Below the pieces are notes generated by a model. The model was given only the letters and a program-made list of their open reading frames with translations. It had not been told where the DNA came from and made no database searches. A program made the translations under genes and the position numbers. Of a DNA stretch of 17,221 nt, positions 1 to 11,800 are shown piece by piece. This DNA comes from Rodentolepis nana (taxonomy: Eukaryota; Platyhelminthes; Cestoda; Cyclophyllidea; Hymenolepididae): contig UZAE01012791.1 of assembly GCA_900617975.1 (NCBI GenBank), positions 1 to 17,221 of the forward strand, read 5' to 3'. Positions within the stretch are counted from its first letter, which is position 1, and each line of letters opens with the position of its first letter.

Positions 1-2135
1 GGGGGGGGGTTACATAAAACCATTTTTACAACTAAAATATTTTATTTCGGAGGATTATATCCACTGAAATAGATTCTCTTGACATGCAGTACGTATCCTT
101 GATTTCGGTGTATATACATATGATATCAAATTATTTGTTACTTTGGCTGGCTTAATATTCGCAGACTGGACGATTTAATACTTCCAGGCGCAAGTGAAAT
201 ATGAAACTAAACTCGCGTCCCCTCCCACCTATTGCTTAATATAATAATGAAAAATTACTAACCTTCCTTTTGACTAAATAAATACTGTTTTTCTGTTTGT
301 ACTCTTCTATCATTGAAAGCAATGTCTATTCCTCAAAAGCTTATTCTAATTGATGTTAAGAGCGATACAAGGTACACCATTCAAAATGAATGCAATAAGT
401 TGGTCCTTTAACTATGGCAACTCTTGTTGTTACTCATATAGCAAATATTTTTTATTAATGTAGGAAATGTCAAGCTGTTATGATTAATCTTTCAATTTAA
501 TCAACTCATTTAACATTATTAGCCAATTAGCACTCAAAAATTTTTAACTTTAAACCGGAACGCACTAGGCATGAAGTGGATACGACAGCCTAAAAAAGCT
601 CGCTCGCTTTACTGACGACAAAATAATGAAATGGTCCACAAGAAGATGAAACAAAGCTCAAACATATGGACTTCATAAATTATTGAAGCATTCAATCCAC
701 CGACTTACCATGGGTGCAAGAAATCACTTTGAGGTAACCAAAGGATAATCATGCATCGATTTAGTGTGCCCCTCTATACTTTAAGCCATTCATTTTTGAC
801 TATGACTTCAAGGGAAATATACTCGAACTACACTTGTGTCAACACAGGAACCTGCATCACCAATGGTGCATCATATATTGCATATTCTAATTCCGTAATT
901 CCCTTTTGGATTCATATTTGACATGGGCTAGAAGAATTTCCAATCATTTGTCCCCATCGATTGATCCCAGTGGCCTTGAGTATACAACCATTTAGTCTAT
1001 AAGATAAGTTACTTAGATGATGTTCTATGAACAGCCCTTGTCAAAGTGTAAACTAATAGAAAATCAAATTAGTCACCCAGCACAGAAGCCTTAAAGCCAT
1101 CTTCTACAATGGAGACTCATAAGAAGTTAGCATTGCCTGATCCATGTCAATCCGTTGCAATTTTACCCAAAACGCAGAACAAACTCCACTTCAACAGAGA
1201 CTGTCGCCAACAATTAGTGAAAATTTTCACAAACTCCATCACCGTCTACTATACTGCTAACCACCAAATATAAAAGGCGACCCTCTAGCTAATAGAAAAC
1301 GCCATTTGAGAGGAAACTCAACACTTGCAAACTGCCTACATTCATCCAAAATGTAAGGTCCAAAACGGAGTCGAAGGTGAAAGAAAAGGCACAACCATCT
1401 CAATCCGCTAATCAAACAGTCGATTCGACGACACAAATTGATAACAACTATTTACTGTGAACACTCATTTTATGCACCCCACTTTTGTCTTCTTGATGCA
1501 AGCTAACTGGCTAACTCCCACTCTACCCGCTCCAAACCTTTCCTTGTATCTAACACCCTTGGTCCATCCTCGAAAGACACCGTGTCCCCCTCAACTCATA
1601 CAGATACTGTTTATCTTACCGTCTCAAAATCCCGCATATCTCAAACCTAAGCTCCTCGCACACGTTGTGGTCTGAGAGTTGCCTTGTCATCTCGATTGGA
1701 GAATGGATACAGCAACTAATTGCCGAGTCCTTTTTTCTCTCCAACTTTAGCATCCTGAAGACGACTGTCATGGAACAAAGAAGTCTCAATTTTACTCAGA
1801 CAAACTCGAAGTGCTGGCGCGCCATATGGAACGCGTGTGGTTTTGAGCTCTTCAACCGACACTTATTAATAATCCCTACATAGTTTGGCGAACCCTTAAT
1901 TGCGTATTTTAATCACTAAGACCTATGATCGACTTACAAAAAATGAATGTGCACCACATTGTGACCGTTTTCTATATTTTATTTGAGTTAATTTTGCCAT
2001 GGCGATTAATGAGCAGGAGTCAAGGCATGTTGGTGTAGCAAATCGCTACAAGACTTACTTCGTTTGATATTTAGTCTCGGATTCAACAGTAGTTACTAAA
2101 TGGGCAGTCTAACATGGGATTTTTTGCGATTCGCG
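1..2135. other. Region downstream of the LYST-like gene, no confident gene
   Basis: No minus-strand continuation and no recognisable protein. Bases 1-1250 have only very short frames. From about 1296 to 1883 several plus-strand frames overlap: an ATG-less frame at 1296-1460 with SKVKEKAQPSQSANQ, then frames at 1457-1675 and 1665-1883. They could be decayed mobile-element sequence or exons of a neighbouring plus-strand gene. I cannot tell which. The window opens with nine G, which may mark a contig end. Confidence 0.4.
1269..1276 (+). promoter_or_regulatory. TATA-box-like site
   Basis: TATAAAAG is an exact TATA consensus about 20-30 bases before an open stretch starting at 1296. In AT-rich DNA it may arise by chance; no transcript evidence is visible. 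Confidence 0.2.
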
Positions 2136-2370
2136 ACCATGACCAGACTGTATGTCATATTCCACCATTTACACAGTACTCACCTTTCCTTTTTCTCTAC
2201 CTTTGTGTCTGTCTCTTTAACATCTGTGAATCACTCTTCTGTCCCCCCCCCCCTCAACTTGTTGTGACTTCGATGTTCCTCCCCTCTGTGAAGCCCGAAG
2301 TCAATTGATGGGCTAATGATAATTGTCATACAGCCAACCATTGGTTATAAATAAATAAATAAATAAATAT
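2136..2370 (+). repeat. Dispersed repeat copy 1, TAAA-tailed (likely non-LTR or SINE 3' end)
   Basis: Shares long collinear blocks with 14020-14232: ACTGTATGTCATATTC, CAGTACTCACCTT, CTCCCCTCT followed by GAAGCCCGA, and GTCAA near the end. It finishes in a run of TAAA units (about 2346-2370). It also holds an 11-base C run at 2243-2253. A short tandem tail is typical of non-LTR retrotransposons and their SINEs. The open frame at 2114-2308 lies in this repeat and is not a gene. Confidence 0.7.
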
Positions 2371-2419
2371 CTTGCTAATTGACCCTAAGGTGGTGAGTTA
2401 CCTATCGCATTGCTACTGA

Positions 2420-2425
2420 TTTATT
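2420..2425 (-). terminator. Candidate polyadenylation signal for the LYST-like gene
   Basis: The minus strand reads AATAAA about 175 bases after the stop codon, a normal distance for a 3' UTR. It is the first exact AATAAA after the stop. Confidence 0.4.
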
Positions 2426-2598
2426 GAAAGTAAGCAAGGCTAGGCTAACTACATCGCCAGTTAGTAGACCAATTGGAAAACGGGAGACAAATGAGAGCCT
2501 TGAAATCTGGAAGCATTCACATTTATATTAGTAAGAAAGTAAATATTGACAAAGTTATATGTGCAAGTGAAGGCATGAAAGACAGTATGGTTGGTTCT

Positions 2599-2844
2599 CT
2601 ATAGCCATAAACCAGGAAGGTAAAGGGTATGGCTATCCTGATGTAGGAAGTTAGATTGAATCCTTAGTCGCTGTGATGGCAACTTGACACCGGGTTCCAG
2701 GAAGTACATCCAACCTTCTGAATCGATCACATAAAGTGTGGAGTGGGCAAACGATTCATTATCGCCCATTTTATGAACCATGGGCCTAGAAGAAGGCGGA
2801 GCGAAGGACAAGGCAACTATAGAACAAGGGGAGGGTTGTTCCAG
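2599..2844 (-). CDS. LYST: LYST-like exon 36, last WD40 repeat and stop
   Basis: Acceptor TATTTTTAG|CTG, phase 0. Reads [38 protein letters not shown] and ends PGLWL then TAG. It aligns with the last WD40 repeat and short tail of LYST; no zinc-binding Cys pattern follows, so no FYVE finger. Confidence 0.82.
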   Translation of the reverse strand: MEQPSPCSIVALSFAPPSSRPMVHKMGDNESFAHSTLYVIDSEGWMYFLEPGVKLPSQRLRIQSNFLHQDSHTLYLPGLWL

Positions 2845-5800
2845 CTAAAAATAAATAACATTGTTAACCTCCATGTGCTCAAAGAAGCCTTTTAAGTTAG
2901 AGCAAAGTTTAGCCCATTTCATCATGAGTTCTCAATTTGCCACTGACTAGTGAAGTCAAGTTCGATTTCAATGTTCTTTAAACTCTTAAGTATCAGGCTA
3001 ATTGAGAAAACTGTTTTTCAAAACTTAGCCTGGGCAGAATGTTGTCGTCCTCTTGCGCCCATTTTTTCACGAGGAGGGCATCATCGAACTCATGACATCT
3101 AATTTTCTAGACTATACACAGACNCATTCTAACAGCTTGATGCATAAAGATTTGAGGTTAGAAACACATCCTACAATCCTTTAATTTGAAGAAGCCAATT
3201 TTTAGTGCAAATATCACCGCTTGGACATGAGCAGGTAGAGGACGGTAGCTGAAAAGCGTCTCTGTACTGTTCCATCTGCACAATAGACTTTAACCTTATA
3301 AATTATGTTTAGGTGGTCATCGTAAAACTATACACTAGACCAAAGTGTCAATTAACTCACCTGCATAATTGAGATTGTATCAAGAGTCCAACTGTTAAGC
3401 CATACTAAACAACCATTGGGACCACCAATGAGGATACACCCCACATGATTACCACGAGTAGGCGAGAAGATAATTGGCCAATTTGCTCGAGTATCACAAC
3501 TATGAGGAGAACCCCGTCGTTCTAGTGACTCCTATCTCCGCTTGAAAATCGAGAATTCTGTTTGAGCACATGCGACATTCAGATGTGAAGAGGCCAATCC
3601 AGATTTCTAAAACGTAGAAGAGATTATGGATAGAAAGAAACATCAAATCTATTATGATGGAGTATGTGAATGTTGAACTAGCCGAAAGGTCCATTTGGTC
3701 CTGATCGAGCAACAATAAGATCTCCTAATTTCTGATCGAAAGCAAGGCCGCATACTCCCCAAAAGAGGACACAACTGTCATTTGTATCGAGGAGAGTAAT
3801 GTAAGACATGGATACCAAATCCCAGACAATTACACGGCCCTCATCATCACCACTAGCCATCAAACCATACGGAGGACAGGCGCTAAGGCAACTGATTGAG
3901 GATCCAATGTGCCCAATCAAACATCGCCAACTATTTGATACAGTCAAGGATGGAAGATTTGGCCTCCTCAACCGCTGAGTCACAGGCGTCTGTATATAGT
4001 TAATTGAATATGAAAGATCATTGTGGGAATGTGATTGATTCTGAATTACCTACAACAAAGAAGTAGGTAAAGTAGAAAGCAGATGAATGAGAAGGCACTT
4101 AGTTATCAACGGGAAACGAACCTCTTCCCCATCATCATCATGCGATTCAAGCCCAGCTAGAAGTTCTTTGNAGCTAGAAATATTGATTTTGATTCTGTAA
4201 ATGACAGAGGTAGATTCATTGAATGCATTTCCATTCCGTCGAGAAAACGTCTAGTTTTAATGGTGATCACATGGGGTTGAAGGCTGATTTTGACAAGAAG
4301 AACAGGGTAATGTGGGTTTTGGAGTAGAAATAGGTAATTCGAGGTTTCGGACACGAGAACTGTCCAAAACGAATATAAGTCACCACGCAGACAGTACGAT
4401 CTCGAACCACCTTCTAGATTCGTGTACCAACTGATGCCGAGCTAAATGAAAAAAGAGTGACGTGAGCGCTTGAGATGGAAAACAAAGGGACTCTGCTATC
4501 TGAGCAATCTCTAATAAAATGAACTGCAAAACTTCAAAAATTATTTGAAATGTGAATACCATACCGGAGAGCGAGGATTTCCAGCCCAATCACCCCACCT
4601 TAGACCCCTAACAGTGTCAAGGGGAGTTCCGGCAGTAAGGGGAAGAACAGATGTAGCAACTCCAACTTCAGATCGGCTTTCCAGCTCCCATTCATCCACA
4701 GATAGGGACCTCACAGAAGCGATTTTCGGATCAAATTTTGAATGAGGAAAATTCAACATTTTTCCCTCCTCCTCCTCCTCATCTTCCTTCTCCCGTCTAA
4801 AGCCTGAAATCACTTGGTGGACAAAACGTGAAATACCAGAGATTTGTGAACCAACGGGCACGTGAAGAGCACTTCCACCTGTCGCCATAAGAGTTCTTGG
4901 ATATGCTCTTCGTGGGTGAGGATGTGTTGGAAATAGCTGGCGAGGAACTTGACCGTAGTTGCGAATCATTGACTGTACTGCATTGCGTCGAACTGGATCT
5001 TCAATCCTGTCAACGTCAATCGCACCGAAATAGGTCTGCCAAAAAGGTATCATGAAAGAGAACTCATCAACTGAGTAAATTTAAGTAGAAAAGAAGTTTG
5101 AATGAATCTTACAAACGGATGATAGAGATTAAGAGCACGTTCACCAGCTCTACCGGTTTGCTTATAGCCAAAGACGAGATCTATCCACTCCGGTAGATGA
5201 GCTGTAACGTAGGGGCTTTCTAAGACAGCTCTATTGATCAGGACGAAGAGTCGTGGATCTCCCTTGGACCAACTGTAAATGAAAGTGAATTTGCCAATCA
5301 CCCAGGAAGATTAAAAGTGATCTACGATGTATGACATTCTTACGGAGGTAGCTCAACTCCATCAACCAGTATGCCATCATGACGAGTGCCTAATTCAAAG
5401 TTTTCATGGTTGGTGAAGAGGTCAGATCGAAAGAAGAACTCAGGAATCAACTCCTTAACATGCTTCGCCGAATCTGTTGCCATTGCCCATTCGACGGCCA
5501 TAGAGTGGAAAAGACGGTTGGGATTTTCAAAATTGCCATCTTGAAATGTGATAAAAATGTATTTATTGAACACATATAAGATTGATTTACAGATCCCAGT
5601 AAGATACCTTGAAATTGAATAAGCCGGAATGCAAATGGTATGAGGCGGAATAGAAGATGAAGAATGATGGCCTCATTAGAGCAGAAAGATGAATAATGAT
5701 AGACAGGACAGAGAATGGACCGTTGTTCCTCGTCAAAGCTGTACTCGAAACAACTTTCCGCTTGCTGTGCCTTCAGATCCTCATAATTCTCAATAACAGC

Positions 5801-8800
5801 AGCTGCTACAGCTTCTGATTGCACTGATATAGGTCTGTCCAATTGACGATATGTGTCCCGACTTTTTCTCAAATCTAAAATCTCACTCTTGTAGTCCTAA
5901 AAAAAGCACCATGACCTACTTATACAATTAAAAGTAGATGATTGCCATATCTATTCAACATACAGCTATAACCCATGGGAAAATGGGATACTGTGTAATA
6001 TCATTGTATGTCCTCCCTGCGGCGGAATTAAGCGCCATAAGATAATCAAAATTTGACATTTGACCTCGGAGCCAGGCAACTTGAGCGTCGAGAAGACGTT
6101 CACGAGTAGCTTGACCAACGTAGGGTGTTGAAAAGGGACCAAGAATGCCAGCACAAGCATCTCGAAGACGTTGTGATGGATACCGACGACCGCTTTCAAT
6201 CCCAAAGCTGCCTACTCGCCACCATGGAGAGGTATAATGCGGTAGAAGTGCACTGCAGGCTCCAACCAAAGTTTGCAGAAAGTGATCCCGATCCTAGAGA
6301 ATTGCAAGAAGTTGTACTTCATCAACCCAAACACGTACGATAAATAAATGAGGCGTCAACTTGCTTTCTTTGAACGAAAGGCAATCATGACAGGTGGAAC
6401 ATTGCACATCCGATTAAAGAATAATTCCAGAGCGAGATCACGAAGTTCAAATCGCCTTTCCTCAATGTGCGCAATCGATCGCAAAGGGAAAGTTACAACT
6501 CCCTTTTGTTCAGAATCTTCTCCAATCCCATGCATTAGAGTCTCATTGCTGATCTGTGACACCTTTTAAACAAAATATAAGTTCTATAAACTTAGGAATT
6601 AACTCATTAACTAATGCTATGTTGAGAACACAAACCCGATGACTAGTCACGTTCACATTGTTAATAAATAGATGTATCCAACTGGCATCCAGGCTAAGAT
6701 CACCTTCCAGAGGAATAGAATCAGCCATTTCAATGAGGTAGCATGGCCAGACACCAATGCACCTATCGTCATGAGGAGTAGGCGGAGGGCAAAAGAGGCC
6801 CTGGTTGGAGGGTGGAAAGAGTACATGGGGTATCTGAATACAACGACTTCTGGCCAATCCTCTACTGGGAGTGTAAGTTTGGTGCTGCATCATGAGAGGA
6901 CTTAATGGATGCATTTTCTGATATTGACCCAGAGATCGGATAGATGTGTTCCGCAAAAACCGATCATCAACCCAAGCAATTACTGGGCGCCTTCTACATC
7001 GCTGTCTGGAGTCATTTTCAAATGTGTCAATGAATGAGAATGATGATTTCGGAGCGACGGATGAGAATACAGAACTGAAAGAAAATTGTCACACAGTCAT
7101 TAGGGTAAAGGGACCGATTCAAGTATAAAACCAAGCAAATATTAGGTACCTTTCGTGACTAAGGTTACCTCCAAGTTGCATCCAGTAAAATGGAGCCAAA
7201 ACGTCTATAATATATTGATGTTGGGAGATTAGTGTCGACCAAATGCGTTGACCAGCGTCATTCATTTCTCGTAGGGGTGTTAGCCAATCACAATCGAAAA
7301 TAGCCGAATTGAGAGAGGGAAATGTTGAAGTCTATTAGAAGGCAGTATAAACATTGCAAATACAAAAACTCACACAAGCCGAAAATTGATCGGATGGATG
7401 CCATGGAGACGTCACTCTTGCAGAGGGCGCAACCTTTGAACACACACCTGTGATCCATTCAAAGAGATCGGACAAAGAATCTGAAAGCTTTCTGTGATAG
7501 TCTCCCATCCCAAAATCTTCATTTCCACTATTACTTTGAGGCCCAACAGAAAAAACAGCCACCAACATTTCGAGGTTGTCCTTCAGTCCAATTACCATCT
7601 AAAAGTGTGCACTATATTTAGGAAGCAATTTAATTTACATTCATATTAGCGTTTATTGTCTCTTGGCTGATAATCTGTGGTTCGTTAGCAAGGAATTGCA
7701 TCAGTCGAAGGCCCGGTTTAGAAATTGTGAGTGTTTCAAAGAGAGCATCACACCATGTCCACGCAATTCGAAGAAGACTGCTTGACAAAACCGTCCAAAT
7801 ATCCCCTTGTAAGTTATGCTTAAGGGTCAATGGAAAAAAAGTTATTTTCAACATTATATCTATCAGCAGAAAATAACAAATTGGACACAATTACCATAGC
7901 ATGGGAAGTCGAGCTAATTAAGAGGGTGATTAAAGTCTGTTCCAAACCCTGAACGGTTTGAAATTGTGAGCATGTGAAGTTCTGGTCATCGGTAGTCAGA
8001 GGATTAAGTGGAAGCGATGAACCTGAAGGAAGAAGCATTTAGATGGAGTGATAGATGGTATACAATATTTTAAACCTTTGTAAAGAAGAGCCTTTTCAAG
8101 AGTTTCCACCGTCCACTGAAGCTGAAGGAAGAGAACGTTACAGTTTTTCTGATTAGTGATCTCTCGAATAACTTGATCCAGTAACGTGAATAGAATGCGA
8201 AGGAGAACCTCTCGTATAACACAGGGTTGATTGAGAGCTACAGTATAGAAGTGATGACAAGAAATGAACAACATACCGGCATTATCACCGATAGACAACA
8301 AACTGTAAATAAATGTCTGAATGGTCTGAAAAGGGACTCGAACTTTGACTTTGGAGATGGCAGAGCTGAAAAGACGAGAAACCAGATGCCCAATTTCGTG
8401 AAATCTTCCAGCCCAAAGATTATCTCCCTCACTTTCAGAGCAAGATGTTTGCAGGTAATACACAATTTTAAGAAGTATTTGCAAAGTGAAAGAATTGTGA
8501 AGGGACACAAGAACAAGGGTATGGGCCTACAAAAAGAATGTGAAATATATTAAAAAACACATAATAATAACAATAATAATTTGAAACAGGTTAAAACCAT
8601 TAGTGAACCTTAGCGTTGTTAATGAAACTCGTGAAACCGTCATGAAAGTTTTTCCAACGACAATTCAAATTCATGCTGATTTTCCCCTCAGATAATGCCT
8701 CCCTCCTTAGCTTAAAGAATGTGACGATATCCACCAATGCTGATGCAAATATCGCCATAATGATGGAGGTAGATGCGGAGAACTTGTCGGGTGTAGCCAC

Positions 8801-11800
8801 CTGAAAGAAGGAGACAAGAAAAAAGGGGATATTATTATTATTAACGTCAATTATTTTTACTACCGATGAAAAACCTGGAAAAAAAAACAGCTTGCAAGCC
8901 CACCAAAGCAGAAGAAACAATAGGAAATCATCATTTTACGCTTCAGGAAGAAGAGAAACAAGTTTATGGTGAGAGTGCTTCTAAAGCAGAGAATGTATCG
9001 TTATGAGCTGGATGAAAATTAAAGGAAATGGATGCTTAAGTCACCGCTAGAATGAGATACCTCCAATCGATCCCCAGGAAGTAGACTCAATGCTTGTGAT
9101 ACAACTTTACCTCTTCAAATTTATGTGCATAAATCTGTCTATTACCAAGTGTGTCCAATTAAGACGAGGTATTCCCATTCTCTCATAACTGCTGTTTCGA
9201 ATTGAACACTTAACTTTGATGATGCTACACAAATACACACACACAAAATTTACATAGCTAAATTGTTTGCTATACACAACTTAGTAGGCCTTTTAAATGT
9301 ACCTGATCATCGAGTAATTTGGAAGCTGCGATAACCAATTCTGGCGAAGTCAACGAAGCATGTGCGAAGGTCGAAGTGGAGCAGTGTAGAGAATCGAGGT
9401 GATGGGTAGACTCGGAGACTAAACTTGAAGAAGCGGAGAGAAACTGCATCGCCAGCATACGACTATTACCATCTGCATTTTCCCTGCCTTGAAATAATCG
9501 GCTCATCATCATCTTGTTGTACAGTGTCAATGCCTACAATTTACACTAAACATAACTTCTACAAAACCTAATGACAAATTTAGCTATTAAAATTGTGGTT
9601 ACATATTCACGAAACTTGGTACAAGGTTGGCCAGCTAGATGATAGACAAACCAGAAGGGAGGAAGAAGAGGATATGAGATCGAGTTCATGTCAAGGACGC
9701 TCCTGTCTATTTGTTTTTGCCAAAATTCTGACAGGCTGGAGAGTATCACAGCAGCTAACTGATGCCTCTGAACCAGTCGAAGCGGCGAGATACTTTGCGG
9801 ATCAATACTGGAAGTTCGGGAATAAATAGCACATTCTGAAGGGGTTTTAGTGGCTTCGGGTGAGGCTAAGCGATTTGTTGCCACAGAATCTGAAATGAGA
9901 ATCGATTACACCCTTTGATGGACAGGAAATATTTGCTCGATTTTCTAAAATAAAACCCTGTATAAAAACGGAGAAAAATTAAAAAAGATCTGCGTAAAAT
10001 ATAAACCAATAGCGAACAAATTAGAAATAGAGAAGAAACCCAGCCAAAGCTGTCTCATTTTCATATAATTATAAAACCACGTTTTAATACTAAAAGTACG
10101 CTACTGTCACCTACTTTTAAAAAGAATAAATGTAAGATCGCCGCAGTAAAACCTGGAGTGGGCCTAGGAAGCAATTTTACATACCTTCTGAAAGGTAAGC
10201 ATCATTCACCATCGAACTTGAGATATCCGGAAGACTGCGCGATCGCCATTTCGAATAGGGACTCTTCTCAACAGATTTGTTTCTCAACAAACCAAGATCT
10301 TCGAATTCGGGAAGATTATAGCAGGAACTGAACATTATAGAGGAGTTAGAGCAGTTATTTATAACACCATTCTCATCAGACATTAATTGTTCTCTGAATT
10401 TTGCCAGCGTCTCAGCCTCAACCACACTGGCTCCCTCCAAGGTCAAAGCGGGTTGTAGAGGGATCAAGGGTATTGACTTGGGTTCTGTGAAAGGTGAATG
10501 TGCTTCTACTTTAGGTTCCTCTACAAATCCTTCCAGCTTCTCTGCAACTTTACCTACAAGCGAAAAAGTAAGGCCTCTATAACTTATCCTGAAAAGGAAG
10601 GTCAGAGTTGATGAAAAGTCACACAATTTACTCGTGAAATTTGCTTGGGGTGACGATACCATCCAATGTAGATTCTGATGATGTTTATTGGCTAACTCCA
10701 CAAGGTTAAGAGTAGAATGCGTAGAAGTAGAACTGGAATTTTGGCCAACGTAGTCAAAGACTCGAGTAACTGCGTTGTGATAAAGATCTGGATCAACTGA
10801 AACCACCATCCGCAGTAGAAAGTTTAACAGACTAATTGGAGGCGGTAGTGATAAAAATAATAAACGCCTCGAAACAAGTTGAGCAACCGTCTCAAGTGTA
10901 TCCGTATAATCTTGTTCAGAAATATCGTCGATTGTAAAACAAGAAGAACAAATCTACAAAATCAGAATAATTATTGGTGTTCAGCTGAAATTCTTTTGCA
11001 CAGTTTCCTCATTTTAGGTTTGTATCTACAAGCGACATAATTTAATGCTAAGATAGGGAGGAGTTGAATTGGGACACAGCGGTCAACTTGCACGTCTGCA
11101 CAATTAGCAGAGACTAGATCTTCGCCCAACAGCGTGATTTTATAGAAAATATACCTTTTATGTACCAACTCAAATATTGTCATAGTTAGTAATGAAGCGG
11201 ACAGTAGATAATTTATTGTCTGCCACTTATATACTACCATGTCCGCGTTATTGGCTGAAAAATGCTACATAAGCGAGTTCTTCTATTGTAAAAATAAAGT
11301 TAAAAATTATACTGATGAGAGATCTCCATAAAAACTGCGCCCAACCTCTGTTTCAATGGTTCTGCTAGTTACCATAAGAACTTACCCGGAATGCAATGAC
11401 CGAGATTTCAATGATCTGGTACTGATCAATTATATTCATATTGCAAATCGATATTTGATTTACTATTTCCTCACAGCTACCACCTCTTTTCATACACTCA
11501 GTCAGCACTATTAGCGTCTGATGCAGACTCCGTATTGAAGAAAATGACAGATGACAAGCAAGCAGCTCTGGATCTACAAGCAAATGGGCATCACCACCAT
11601 CATCGGCGGTAGCAATTTTCAAGAAGACATGTCTTTCGACTACCTAAAGGAAAGAAAAAAAGAATAAAGAAATAACATCGAGGAATAGTGATGAACGATT
11701 AAATACTTAGGTAGGTTAGCTTACCTCGTGGAGAGATGAATTAATGTGCTTAACATTGATTTGGTTGAAGAGAGTGCTCAGAAGACATAGACCGTAGGAT

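Noticed and set aside
1268..1300. LTR promoter of a retrotransposon
   Set aside because: No long terminal repeat pair, primer-binding site or pol motifs were seen nearby.
2114..2308. 64-codon plus-strand frame with PPPP stretch
   Set aside because: It lies in the dispersed repeat and its frame is not kept in the second copy.
3515..3560. A tiny intron to explain the frame change in exon 35
   Set aside because: Every GT...AG pair with a compatible phase would be under 20 bases or create a stop codon.
2599..4441. Gene decay (pseudogene) suggested by two frame breaks
   Set aside because: Both breaks sit at assembly-suspect positions and everything else keeps frame, phase and splice sites over more than 8.9 kb of coding sequence.
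2599..6293. Identity as WDFY3 (ALFY) or neurobeachin
   Set aside because: No FYVE finger follows the WD40 repeats, and the TYFG...IEDP...GQVPRQLF and [15 protein letters not shown] segments match LYST better. A LYST-like paralogue cannot be excluded.
6125..7128. Run of plus-strand open frames (6125-6343, 6348-6569, 6672-6905, 6946-7128)
   Set aside because: All overlap minus-strand exons 26-28 that carry clear PH-BEACH motifs; the plus-strand peptides look random.
8227..8553. 108-codon plus-strand open frame
   Set aside because: It is the antisense shadow of exon 21, which has consistent splice sites, phase and helical periodicity on the minus strand.
8560..8582. AATAATAACAATAATAAT microsatellite as a functional element
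   Set aside because: Simple sequence in an intron; no sign of function.
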